DNA from: Syntrophus aciditrophicus
GTDB lineage: Bacteria; Desulfobacterota; Syntrophia; Syntrophales; UBA8958
Assembly (NCBI GenBank): GCA_020718905.1
Contig: DYRD01000018.1
Span: 1-39,003, forward strand
Direction: 5' to 3'
DNA: 39,003 bases
The notes under the pieces are model-generated. The model saw only the letters and a list, made by a program, of their open reading frames with translations, was not told the DNA's origin and did no database searches. Made by a program: the position numbers and the translations under genes. Position 1 is the stretch's first letter, and each line of letters begins with the position of its first letter. Shown in pieces: positions 30,054 through 39,003 of this stretch.

Positions 30054-31421
30054 GTGAAACCATGGGGCTGAAGATTTAAGCAGGGGACGGACCGGAATGT
30101 GGAGGAGTTTACCCAATCAATCCACTTTGACCGTCGTCTGTTTCGTTACGATATTGAAGGGAGCATTGCCCATGCCCGCATGCTGGGGAGGCAGGGCATT
30201 ATCTCGCCGGTTGAGGAAAGGTCCATCAAAACAGGATTGAAGGCGATCCGGAAAGAGATGGTGACAGGGACCTTCATCTTTGATATCAAGGATGAAGACA
30301 TTCATATGGCTATCGAAAAGTCCCTGATTCGGCGGATCGGAAAAGCGGGAGAGAAACTCCACACGGGGCGGAGCCGGAACGACCAGGTAGTTCTCGATGT
30401 GCGACTATATCTGCGCGCTGAGATCAAGAACCTGCTGATCCTTCTGAAGAACCTCAAAAGTGAACTCGTGGAAACGGCGAAGAGGGAGAAAACGACCATC
30501 ATGCCGGGCTATACCCATCTCCAGAAGGCGCAGCCCGTGCTCCTTTCCCATTACCTCCTTTCTTTCTGGGAGATGTTCGACCGCGATGAACAGCGTTTCC
30601 GGGACTGCCAAAAAAGGGTGAATGTGATGCCGCTCGGAGCGGCGGCACTGGCGGGGACAAGTCTTCCCCTGGATCGCAACTATGTGGCCCGCTTGCTGAA
30701 ATTTCCCACGGTCACCCGTAACAGCATGGATACCGTAGGGGATCGCGATTTCATCGTCGAGTTCATCTCTTCCGCAGCACTCGTCATGATGCACATGAGC
30801 CGGTTTTGTGAAGATCTGGTTATCTGGTCATCGAGCGAGTTTCATTACATTGAAATATCGGATGCCTTTACGACGGGAAGCAGTATCATGCCCCAAAAGA
30901 AGAATCCCGATGTCGCCGAACTGATCAGTGGTAAGACGGGCCGCGTCTATGGTCATCTCATGGCCATGCTCACGATCCTCAAAGGCTTGCCCATGACTTA
31001 TAACCGGGATCTTCAGGAAGACAAGGAACCCCTCTTTGACACTGTGGACACGGTTGCCTCATCCCTGGAGATATTTACGGGAATGCTCTCCCAGATTACC
31101 TTCATGCGTGAGAGAATGGAGCAGGAAGCAGGCAGGGATTTTTCCACTGCCACCGATATGGCCGCGTATCTCGTACAAAAGGGGATCCCCTTCCGGGAGG
31201 CCCATGGCATTGTGGGACGCATTGTCGAATATTGCCTGGATAACAAAAAAGAATTGTCAGACTTGACTTTAGTGGAATTCCGAAAATTCCATACCCAATT
31301 TGACAGAGAGGTTTTAGCACGGCTGCAAACGGCATCTTCCGTAAATCTGCGGAAGACTATCGGAGGCACAGCACAGATCATGGTGGAAGATAGGATTCGG
31401 GATATTGAAAAATTCTCTTGA
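30054..31421 (+). pseudogene. argH: Argininosuccinate lyase; canonical N-terminus interrupted by TGA at codon 6 (remaining ORF 30099-31421 otherwise intact)
   Basis: GTG AAA CCA TGG GGC TGA AGA TTT AAG = (M)KPWG*RFKQGTDRNVEEFTQSI; ORF continues with GSSIMPQKKNPDVAELI. Could be restarted from GTG 30099. Confidence 0.75.
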
Positions 31422-31422
31422 T

Positions 31423-31857
31423 ATGACGGCCGCAATGCTTCTTCTCCTTGCCTGTCTTCTCTTCCCAATGATGGCCAGCTGCGGGAAAAAGGGGGATCCC
31501 GTACCGAGGCAGCAGCCGGTACTGCTCATGATAAAGAATCTCGGCGGGGAGCCGGTAAAAGCAGGTAACTTGCTGAGCTGGACCCTGCCGGATAGGACAA
31601 AGAAAGCTAAAACATTTAAAATTCTGAGATCGGTGTCAATTCCCGGAGAAGATTGTCCCGGGTGCCCGCAGAATTTTATATTGCTGACGGAACAAGACGA
31701 GGCTTCCCTGCAGAGCGGGGAGAAAGAACCGGAAAAATACAGCTATCTTGATCGGGATGTTATTAAAGGGCACAGTTATGGGTACCGAATTGTCTGGTGC
31801 GTGTCATCAAGAAATTGCAGTCCCGAGTCGAATACCGCGGAAATTAAGATAAAATAA
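31423..31857 (+). CDS. Small lipoprotein with LptM/YifL-like lipobox and an extra C-terminal domain
   Basis: Signal peptide ending MMASCGKKGDPVPR; C-terminal ~110 aa with Fn3-like YSYLDRDVIKGHSYGYRIV; sits directly upstream of lysA. An alternative start at 31405 overlaps argH. Confidence 0.75.
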   Translation: MTAAMLLLLACLLFPMMASCGKKGDPVPRQQPVLLMIKNLGGEPVKAGNLLSWTLPDRTKKAKTFKILRSVSIPGEDCPGCPQNFILLTEQDEASLQSGEKEPEKYSYLDRDVIKGHSYGYRIVWCVSSRNCSPESNTAEIKIK

Positions 31858-31877
31858 CCAAAGCGAGGTATCTGTAC

Positions 31878-33140
31878 ATGCACGATTTTCACTATGAAGG
31901 TAGGGATTTGTGGTGTGAGGAAGTCCCGATTCGGGATATTGCCGATCAGATGGGGACCCCCCTGTACATATACAGCCACCGGACCCTGAGAAATCATTTC
32001 CGCGTCTTTGATGATGCCTTCTCCAGGATACCCCATATGACCTGCTTTTCCGTCAAGTCGAACTCCAATATTGCGATTCTCAGGATCTTCATTCGCGAGG
32101 GCGGTGGTGCCGACATCGTATCGGGCGGCGAGCTATACCGTGCCCTCCAGGCGGGAGCGGACCCCCAGAAGGTCGTTTATTCAGGGGTAGGGAAAAAAGT
32201 TGAGGAGATCGAAGATGCCCTGGCATCGAACATTCTGATGTTCAATGTCGAATCCTTCCAAGAGCTGGAGGTTATCAATGCTTGTGCGGCCCGGATGAAA
32301 CAGAAGGCCGGCATCGCCCTACGGGTCAATCCGGATGTCGATCCGGAAACCCATCCGTATATTTCCACGGGATTGAAGGAGAATAAATTCGGCGTCAATG
32401 TGGAAAAATCTCTGGAGACCTATCTTAAGGCAACTAAATTGAAATTTCTTGACATTAAGGGAATCAGTTGTCATATCGGTTCGCAATTGACAAAAACATC
32501 TCCTTTTATCGACGCCCTGGATCGTCTCAAGAAACTTTACGGTCGCTTGCAAGATGCCGGTCTTAACATCCGATATCTTGATCTGGGGGGAGGTCTTGGC
32601 ATTACCTATAATGATGAGACCCCGCCCCATCCGTCCGAATATGCAGATGCCATTATCAGAGCCTCCCGGGAGATTTCCTGTACCTTCATATTCGAACCGG
32701 GACGGGTAATCGTCGGCAACGCCGGGATTCTAGTCGCCAAGGTATTGTACACGAAAGCAAATGAAGACAAGAATTTTATCATAGTCGATGCCGGGATGAA
32801 TGACTTGCTAAGACCAAGTCTCTATAAATCGTATCATCATATTCAGGAGGTGCGGAAAACGCAGAGGAAAGAGATTGTCGCCTATGTCGTGGGCCCGATT
32901 TGCGAGTCCGGCGATTATCTTGCCAAGGAAAGAAGTCTGCCGCGTTTTGAAAGAGATGATCTTATGGCCGTAATGAGCGCGGGCGCCTATGGCTTCACCA
33001 TGGCCTCCAATTACAATTCCCGCCCCCGGGCCGCGGAAGTGCTGGTTGCGGGGGATAAATGGCACATCATTCGGAAACGAGAGGAATACGGGGATCTCAT
33101 TCGTGGTGAGAAAATTCCGAATATGATAGAAAGAAAATAA
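31878..33140 (+). CDS. lysA: Diaminopimelate decarboxylase
   Basis: CFSVKSNSNIAILRIF, HIGSQLT, YLDLGGGLGITY, GPICESGDYLAKER and GAYGFTMASNYNSRPRAAEVLV. Confidence 0.97.
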   Translation: MHDFHYEGRDLWCEEVPIRDIADQMGTPLYIYSHRTLRNHFRVFDDAFSRIPHMTCFSVKSNSNIAILRIFIREGGGADIVSGGELYRALQAGADPQKVVYSGVGKKVEEIEDALASNILMFNVESFQELEVINACAARMKQKAGIALRVNPDVDPETHPYISTGLKENKFGVNVEKSLETYLKATKLKFLDIKGISCHIGSQLTKTSPFIDALDRLKKLYGRLQDAGLNIRYLDLGGGLGITYNDETPPHPSEYADAIIRASREISCTFIFEPGRVIVGNAGILVAKVLYTKANEDKNFIIVDAGMNDLLRPSLYKSYHHIQEVRKTQRKEIVAYVVGPICESGDYLAKERSLPRFERDDLMAVMSAGAYGFTMASNYNSRPRAAEVLVAGDKWHIIRKREEYGDLIRGEKIPNMIERK

Positions 33141-33163
33141 ATAATTAGTTTTCAGGAGGGCCT

Positions 33164-34039
33164 ATGTTTAAGGGAGCCATGGTTGCAATCGTCACCCCAT
33201 TCAAAAACGGGAAAGTTGATGAGGGAAAACTTCGAGAACTCATTGAGTTTCAAATTGTTAACGGAACGGATGGCATCGTGCCCTGCGGTACGACGGGTGA
33301 GTCGCCGACGCTGTCTCATGAAGAGCATGACCGGGTGATTGAAATCACCGTTGATGCGGTGAGGAAGCGTGTTCCCGTTATTGCCGGCACCGGTTCAAAC
33401 GCAACGGCAGAAGCCTTGCGCCTTACGAAACATGCCCATGAGGTCGGGGCCGACGGGGTCTTGGTGGTTTGCCCATATTACAACCGTCCCAGTCAGGAGG
33501 GTCTGTATCAGCACTACAAGTTCATTGCCGAGAACGTCTCCATTCCCATAATTGTCTACAATATTCCCGGACGTACCGGGGTCAACCTGCTACCTGAGAC
33601 CCTGGCGCGGCTGGCGAAGATTCCCAATATCGTCGGGACCAAAGAAGCTTCGGGATCTTTAAAGCAGATGCATGAGGTAATTTCCCTTTGCGGTCCTGAT
33701 TTTGCGGTTCTTTCCGGGGATGACTTCTTCACCTATCCCCTCCTCTGCCTGGGAGGTCACGGCATCATTTCCGTTGTTTCCAATGTCGCCCCCGCCGATA
33801 TGGCCGGCTTGGTGGATGCTTTCGCCGCTGGTGAGCTGAAAAAGGCCAAAGACCTGCATTTCAAAATGGCACCCCTCATCGATTCCCTTTTTATCGAGAC
33901 GAATCCGGTGCCTGTAAAGGCTGCCCTCGCAATGATGGGGAAAATTGATTACGAGGTCAGGCTGCCCCTGGAAAAGATGGCCCAAGGGAATTATGAAAAG
34001 CTCAAGAAAATCATGAGTACATACGGGCTGATTAAATAA
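33164..34039 (+). CDS. dapA: 4-hydroxy-tetrahydrodipicolinate synthase
   Basis: GAMVAIVTPFKNGKVD, VPCGTTGESPTLSHEEH, YNIPGRTGVNL and KEASGSLKQM. Confidence 0.97.
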   Translation: MFKGAMVAIVTPFKNGKVDEGKLRELIEFQIVNGTDGIVPCGTTGESPTLSHEEHDRVIEITVDAVRKRVPVIAGTGSNATAEALRLTKHAHEVGADGVLVVCPYYNRPSQEGLYQHYKFIAENVSIPIIVYNIPGRTGVNLLPETLARLAKIPNIVGTKEASGSLKQMHEVISLCGPDFAVLSGDDFFTYPLLCLGGHGIISVVSNVAPADMAGLVDAFAAGELKKAKDLHFKMAPLIDSLFIETNPVPVKAALAMMGKIDYEVRLPLEKMAQGNYEKLKKIMSTYGLIK

Positions 34040-34051
34040 GGAGCGCCGGCG

Positions 34052-34861
34052 ATGATAAAAGCGATTGTTATGGGGGCAGGCGGCAGAATGGGAGGAAGAA
34101 TAAGCTCTCTCATTGCCGCTGCCGAAGGTATAGAAGTCAAGGGGGCGGTGGAAAAAGAAGGACACCCCGCCGTCGGTAAGGATCTGGGAGAAACAATCGG
34201 GTTGGGGAAATCAGGAATAATCGTCGTTGATGATCTGCAAAAGGTGATTGATAATGGCGGCGTGATCATCGACTTTACCCATCACGAATCTTCGCTGCAA
34301 AATATGGAACTGGCGGCGCAGAAAGGGAAGCCGATGGTCATCGGTACAACGGGTTTTACGGGGGAGGAATTGAAGCAGGCCGAGAAATTTGCCGAAAAGA
34401 TTCCCATTGTCCTTGCCCCCAATATGAGCGTCGGTGTTAATGTGATGTTCAAGGTTCTGGAAAATGTTGCATCCATCTTAGGGAACGATTATGACGTCGA
34501 GATCGTGGAGGCCCACCATAACCTGAAAAAGGATGCCCCCAGCGGTACGGCCATGAAGATGGCTCAGATTGTTGCCGCTGCCCTCGACCGTAATCTTGAC
34601 CGGGAAGGGGTCTATACGAGGAAAGGCATGATCGGGGAGCGATCGCAGACCGAGATCGGTATTCAGACTATTCGGGGCGGGGATATCGTCGGTGAGCATA
34701 ACGTGATGTTTGTAACCAATGGCGAACGTCTCGAATTCATCCACCGTGCCCACAACCGGGATAATTTTGCCAGCGGGGCCATCCGCGCCGCCAGATGGGT
34801 CATCGATCAGAAAAAGGGCCTTTACGACATGCAGGACGTCCTCGGTTTGAGAACAGCCTGA
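34052..34861 (+). CDS. dapB: 4-hydroxy-tetrahydrodipicolinate reductase
   Basis: GAGGRMGGRISSLI, GTTGFT, APNMSVGVNVM and EAHHNLKKDAPSGTAMKMA. Confidence 0.97.
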   Translation: MIKAIVMGAGGRMGGRISSLIAAAEGIEVKGAVEKEGHPAVGKDLGETIGLGKSGIIVVDDLQKVIDNGGVIIDFTHHESSLQNMELAAQKGKPMVIGTTGFTGEELKQAEKFAEKIPIVLAPNMSVGVNVMFKVLENVASILGNDYDVEIVEAHHNLKKDAPSGTAMKMAQIVAAALDRNLDREGVYTRKGMIGERSQTEIGIQTIRGGDIVGEHNVMFVTNGERLEFIHRAHNRDNFASGAIRAARWVIDQKKGLYDMQDVLGLRTA

Positions 34862-34862
34862 T

Positions 34863-35378
34863 ATGTCTCTGCGCGGCGTAATCGCCTATGTCGGCGTTGG
34901 TTCCAATCTTGAAGAGCCGCTCCGACAATGCCGATTGGCCCTCAAAAAGCTCGCCGCCGTCAAGGACACCCGGTTGTTGAGGACATCAGCCTTTTATCGA
35001 ACGGAACCGGTTGGCGTTACTGACCAAGATGAGTTTATCAATGCAGTTGCCGAGATTAGGACCAGGTTGTCGGCGAGAGCGCTTTTAGAGGCCCTTAAGG
35101 CTATTGAGCAGGAAACGGGGCGCCGGGAATCGCTACGATGGGGACCCCGGATCATCGATCTTGACATCCTTCTGTATGGTCAAGATATTGTGCAGGAAGA
35201 TGATCTGGTAATTCCCCATCGGGAATTACATAAGCGTCGTTTTGTTCTGGCCCCGTTGTGCGAGATATCCTCTTATGCGATCCATCCTGTCTTTGGAATA
35301 TCCATGGGGGGATTACTAATGCGCCTTGAAAAAGATAAGCGGCGTGCCGTCGTAAAGATGGACCAAATAGCAGGTTAA
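34863..35378 (+). CDS. folK: 2-amino-4-hydroxy-6-hydroxymethyldihydropteridine pyrophosphokinase
   Basis: AYVGVGSNLEEP, FYRTEPVGVTDQDEFINAVAEI and RWGPRIIDLDILLYG. Confidence 0.95.
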   Translation: MSLRGVIAYVGVGSNLEEPLRQCRLALKKLAAVKDTRLLRTSAFYRTEPVGVTDQDEFINAVAEIRTRLSARALLEALKAIEQETGRRESLRWGPRIIDLDILLYGQDIVQEDDLVIPHRELHKRRFVLAPLCEISSYAIHPVFGISMGGLLMRLEKDKRRAVVKMDQIAG

Positions 35379-35384
35379 GAAAAA

Positions 35385-35663
35385 ATGATTATTAGACTTA
35401 TCATATTCATCATATTATTTTATTTTGTATACCGGATTGGGAAGCTCCTTTTTTTACCCGGTGAAAAAACGGTCAAACCGCTTCCGAAGGTTCATCAGGA
35501 AAATCTGACCGGAGGGGAAGATCTTATTGAAGACCCTTATTGTCACACCTATATACCCATCAGCAGTGCCCTTTCCTGGAAGGACCCTGATGAGAAAACG
35601 CATTATTTTTGCAGTTCTGCGTGTCTTGAAAAATATCGGAAAAATCATGAAAACGGCGGGTAA
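35385..35663 (+). CDS. Small membrane-anchored YHS/TRASH-like metal-binding protein
   Basis: N-terminal TM segment; DPYCHTYIP...[15 protein letters not shown] cysteine pattern. Confidence 0.72.
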   Translation: MIIRLIIFIILFYFVYRIGKLLFLPGEKTVKPLPKVHQENLTGGEDLIEDPYCHTYIPISSALSWKDPDEKTHYFCSSACLEKYRKNHENGG

Positions 35664-35674
35664 CAGGAGGGAAT

Positions 35675-36322
35675 ATGAAGTTTTTTATTGATACGGCCAA
35701 TATCGGAGAAATTAAGGAAGCAAAAAGTTTGGGAATGGTTGATGGGGTGACTACGAATCCGAGTCTCATCGCCAAGGAAAAAAAGAGTTTTGAAGCGGTC
35801 GTGAAAGAGATTCTTAAGGTAATCGATGGACCTGTCAGTCTTGAAGTTATCAGTCTTGATGCCGACGGCATGTTCAAAGAAGGGAAGAAACTGATGAAAC
35901 TCGGAGATCAAGTCGTCATCAAGGTGCCAATGACCATGGACGGTTTGAAGGCGACCCGGCGGTTTGCGGCCGAAGGGATACCCGTTAATCAGACATTGAT
36001 CTTTTCCCCGCTCCAGGCGCTGATGGCGGCGAAGGCCGGAGCTGCCTACGCAAGTCCTTTCGTGGGCAGGCTCGACGACATCGCCCATGACGGCATGGCC
36101 CTCGTGGAACAGATTCTGACGATTTATGATCAGTATGGCTATGATACGGAAGTCATTGTCGCTAGCGTCAGGCATCCGGGGCATGTCCTTGAAGCCGCCA
36201 TGATGGGTGCCGATATTGCGACGATTCCTTTCAAGATCATCCAGCAGTTGGCCCAGCATCCCCTCACCGACCGGGGGGTTGACGCCTTTCTTGCGGACTG
36301 GAAAAAGGTGCCTAAAAAATAA
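35675..36322 (+). CDS. Transaldolase/fructose-6-phosphate aldolase family protein
   Basis: [35 protein letters not shown] and [33 protein letters not shown]. Confidence 0.95.
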   Translation: MKFFIDTANIGEIKEAKSLGMVDGVTTNPSLIAKEKKSFEAVVKEILKVIDGPVSLEVISLDADGMFKEGKKLMKLGDQVVIKVPMTMDGLKATRRFAAEGIPVNQTLIFSPLQALMAAKAGAAYASPFVGRLDDIAHDGMALVEQILTIYDQYGYDTEVIVASVRHPGHVLEAAMMGADIATIPFKIIQQLAQHPLTDRGVDAFLADWKKVPKK

Positions 36323-36431
36323 CGGACTCACGGTGTCGACATATCAACACAGAGCCGCCCGCGGTCCGGCGGGAGACGGCAGCCGGAGAGATTTGAGACT
36401 AAGACCATATCATCAATAAAAAGAGCGCCCG

Positions 36432-37049
36432 ATGATTGACTACCTGCAAAGGTACTTTGAAACCCTGCCCGTAGCACCGGAAAACAGGAAGATCATAAAT
36501 CTGCCCAATACTATTACTATGTTCAGGATCTCCTTTATCCCGGTGCTGTTTCTCCTCCTGCTATCGCCGGGTCAGACGATGAGTCTGGTTATGGCGGGGC
36601 TCTTCATCGCCGTATCATTTACTGATCTCTTGGACGGCTATATCGCGCGCAGATATAACATCGTCACGACCATGGGGAAATTCCTCGACCCCATTGCGGA
36701 CAAGCTGGTAATCAATACGGCGATGATTCTAATGATTCCTATTGGTAGGATCACCGCCTGGGTTGTCGCCATTGTCGTTATCCGCGATTTTGCCGTCGAC
36801 GGGGTAAGGAATGTCGCTTCTTCGGGGGGGCACATTATCTCGGCAAGCTGGTTGGGAAAACAGAAAACCCTTTGTCAAGTCTTCGCCGTTTCCGCGCTGA
36901 TGATTCATTATCCTTTTCTCGGAGCGGACGCCCATGTCGTCGGGACCACTATTCTCTACTTGGCCTTGTTTCTAAGCGTTTATTCGGGCCTGGATTATCT
37001 TCTGAAATTTTATCGTCACGTCATCCGTGAAAAAGGTGAAGATTCATGA
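36432..37049 (+). CDS. pgsA: CDP-diacylglycerol-glycerol-3-phosphate 3-phosphatidyltransferase
   Basis: NLPNTITMFRISFIPVLFLLL and SFTDLLDGYIARRYNIVTTMGKFLDPIADKL. Confidence 0.93.
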   Translation: MIDYLQRYFETLPVAPENRKIINLPNTITMFRISFIPVLFLLLLSPGQTMSLVMAGLFIAVSFTDLLDGYIARRYNIVTTMGKFLDPIADKLVINTAMILMIPIGRITAWVVAIVVIRDFAVDGVRNVASSGGHIISASWLGKQKTLCQVFAVSALMIHYPFLGADAHVVGTTILYLALFLSVYSGLDYLLKFYRHVIREKGEDS

Positions 37050-37811
37050 TCAATGCCGTCGATTACAGCCTCTTTGACAGACCGGAAATCCTCATGGCCC
37101 TCTTTCATCCCAGACCGGAGTGGTCTTTCAATCTCCCCCCCAAAGGCTTGGAAACACTGATGGTCCCCGTTGATACCGATGTCGATATTCAAGTCCAAGT
37201 GTATTTGGCAGCTCCGGAAGCGCCAAATATTCTTTTTTTTCACGGAAATGGAGAAATTGCCACTGATTACCAAGAAATAGCACCCTTTTATACCAACCGG
37301 ATGATAAATCTTACGGTTGTCGAGTACCGGGGATATGGCAGATCTACAGGGATACCCTCGGTAAGTTCCATGATGAAGGATAGCCACACAATTTTCATTT
37401 ATTTTATAAACTGGCTAAGGGAGAAAAAGCTTCGGTAGCGCTCCGGCCCTGGAAATTGCCCATTGCCACGAGGAAGAACTCGACGGATTGATTATTGAAA
37501 GTGGATTTGCCTATGCCGGCCCTTTATTACGTCTCATGGGCGTCGATATGGAAGAGTTGGGGTTGAAAGAAGAGCAGGGATTCAGAAATCCTGAAAAAAT
37601 ATCAGGTTTTCAGAAACCAACCCTAATTATTCATGGCCAATACGATCACATCATCGCCCTTCAGGAAGGGGAACTCCTTTTCCATGCCTGCGGAGCGAAA
37701 GAAAAAAGATTGCTCCGTATTGCCGGCGCCAATCACAACAATGTTTTTTTTGCCGGTATGACAGACTACATGGAGTACATAGAGTGGTTGATTGCTCGCA
37801 CCAAGGATTAA
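37046..37811 (+). pseudogene. Alpha/beta hydrolase, frame broken at the nucleophile-elbow region
   Basis: N-terminal half (ILFFHGNGEIATDYQEIAPFY...VVEYRGYGRSTG) ends at a TAG near 37436; the second half (SFGSAPALEIAHCHEEELDGLIIESGFAY...PTLIIHGQYDHIIALQEGELL) is in another frame. Confidence 0.82.
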
Positions 37812-37899
37812 AAACGCGGAAAGAGAAGTTCATTCGGAACATTTTGATTGACAAAATCATTCATCTGTTATAGTCATCCAACCGAATTACACGAGCTGA

Positions 37900-37974
37900 G
37901 CGGGCGTAACTCAGCGGTAGAGTGCCACCTTGCCAAGGTGGACGTCGACGGTTCGAATCCGTTCGCCCGCTCCA
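37900..37974 (+). tRNA. tRNA-Gly(GCC)
   Basis: GCGGGCG/CGCCCGC acceptor stem, anticodon loop TTGCCAA, GGTTCGAATCC T-loop, encoded CCA. Confidence 0.95.
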
Positions 37975-37983
37975 GAAATTTTC

Positions 37984-38059
37984 GGCGGCATAGCCAAGTG
38001 GCTAAGGCAGCGGTCTGCAAAACCGTTATTCACCGGTTCGAATCCGGTTGCCGCCTCCA
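37984..38059 (+). tRNA. tRNA-Cys(GCA)
   Basis: GGCGGCA/TGCCGCC acceptor stem, anticodon loop CTGCAAA, encoded CCA. Confidence 0.94.
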
Positions 38060-38068
38060 TATAAAATC

Positions 38069-38101
38069 AGGTGGTTAGCTAATTACAGATGGCCACCTTT
38101 T
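38069..38101 (+). terminator. Possible rho-independent terminator after tRNA-Cys
   Basis: AGGTGG...CCACCT hairpin followed by a short T run (TTTT). Confidence 0.5.
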
Positions 38102-38241
38102 ATGCCGACCAGTAAGGTTTAGGTTACCTTCCTGTTCACGCTCACGTATTCCGTTCATTACTGCCGTCATAAAAAAATATAGTCTTTGGGAGTGGCAGTT
38201 GCCGATATCGGATAAGCATTTCTTCCTGGTCGGCATGAAGG
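38097..38241. repeat. Inverted-repeat element with ~21-bp ends and nested stems
   Basis: Perfect 11-bp arms ATGCCGACCAG (38102-38112) and CTGGTCGGCAT (38226-38236), extendable both ways with one mismatch and some G-T pairs. Confidence 0.7.
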
Positions 38242-38366
38242 CTCTTCCCTTTTGGTTTTTTTACCCTCTCTAGCCGGAGTAAAATCAATATATCGCATAC
38301 GCACAGCATAGATTAGAATTGCTTTCAGATTGATCAGTATTTTTCGCCACAGAGCGCTAAAGCCTC

Positions 38367-38390
38367 TTTACACAACCCTTTACACAACCT
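38367..38390. repeat. Short tandem direct repeat, 2 x 12 bp
   Basis: TTTACACAACCC followed by TTTACACAACCT. Confidence 0.8.
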
Positions 38391-38427
38391 GCGAATCGCT
38401 ATTTTTTGTAGACGCGCCCGAAGATTG

Positions 38428-39003
38428 TCATGAACGTGCCGACTCTTTGACAAATGCTTGGATATTACAAGTCTCTAGGCGGATAAGGTTATTCTGAATC
38501 GCCATCGCAACAGCTTCGACCCTATTGGTAGCCCCGAGTTTCTTATATATATTCTTTACATGAAATTTAATGGTCTCTATGCTTATGGAGAGAATTACTG
38601 AAATATCCCAATTTTGCTTGCCAGAGCTTATCCATTTTAGAATTTCCCGTTCTCTTGGCGTCAATATTATCTTAGTGGAATTCTGCAAAAAGATGCGCCG
38701 CAATGCCTGATCAAAATGGGGAGTAATATATTTTAAGATGGTTTCAGTATACTGAGAACGTTTCATTATCGGAGAAGCGAAATCCAGTATACAGGTTATG
38801 CCGTTCGAAACAAATCCAAATGAATATCCCTTGTCAACTCGAAAATCGCGACATAATGACATATAATTACTTGCGTCCGTATACTTCTTGAATGTGTCCT
38901 CCCAAAACTGCATGCCCGCCCGTACTCTAAATTCCCTGGTTATAGGATCGTATGGCAAAACTGGACAGGTGCATAAGTGGGAGGATTGTTCTATAATGCA
39001 TCC
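38428..39003 (-). CDS. LuxR-family transcriptional regulator, N-terminus beyond the window edge
   Basis: C-terminal LTPREREILKWISSGKQNWDISVILSISIETIKFHVKNIYKKLGATNRVEAVAMAI is a LuxR HTH. Frame is open from 38958 to the window end; the listed start there is a TTG codon. Confidence 0.88.
   Translation of the reverse strand, partial: GCIIEQSSHLCTCPVLPYDPITREFRVRAGMQFWEDTFKKYTDASNYMSLCRDFRVDKGYSFGFVSNGITCILDFASPIMKRSQYTETILKYITPHFDQALRRIFLQNSTKIILTPREREILKWISSGKQNWDISVILSISIETIKFHVKNIYKKLGATNRVEAVAMAIQNNLIRLETCNIQAFVKESARS

Noticed and set aside
30069-30071. Selenocysteine or UGA=Gly recoding in argH
   Set aside because: The site is not catalytic, no SECIS-like hairpin was evident, and TGA ends several normal genes here (asd, ispG, pssA), so a recoded UGA is unlikely.
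38097-38241. Inverted repeat as an integron attC site
   Set aside because: The ends do not show the GTTRRRY/RYYYAAC core sites and no integron integrase is present in the window.

Overview
This 39 kb window is mostly housekeeping and biosynthetic DNA. Its gene content and order look like a Deltaproteobacterial (Syntrophales-like) chromosome; that placement is an inference from synteny only. From left to right:
- rseP (3' end), tsaB, psd, pssA, asd, rsmD, coaD, an aspartate aminotransferase, ispG, proS, relA/spoT, an amidase, rdgB.
- tRNA-Pro and an enoyl-CoA hydratase.
- On the minus strand: trmFO, topA and a broken dprA.
- A secreted protein with a DUF5648-like C-terminus, then a four-tRNA cluster with a strong promoter and terminator.
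- miaB, a bifunctional nuclease, xerC (frameshifted), hslV, hslU.
- An arginine cluster argB-D-F-G-H, then an LptM/YifL-like lipoprotein, lysA, dapA, dapB, folK, a YHS/TRASH-like protein, a transaldolase-family gene, pgsA and a broken alpha/beta hydrolase.
- tRNA-Gly, tRNA-Cys, and a LuxR-family regulator cut by the window edge.

I found no CRISPR array, transposase, phage or defence island. Three things deserve a second look. (1) Open reading frames are damaged in argB, argG, argH, xerC, dprA and a hydrolase; two of the lesions sit on G8 runs. This could be real decay, slippage, or consensus error. (2) A ~145 bp inverted-repeat element with nested stems lies in the non-coding gap between tRNA-Cys and the LuxR gene; it could be a structured RNA or a MITE-like element. 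(3) Two exported proteins have unusual domain layouts. No search or folding was run, so all family calls come from reading the translations.
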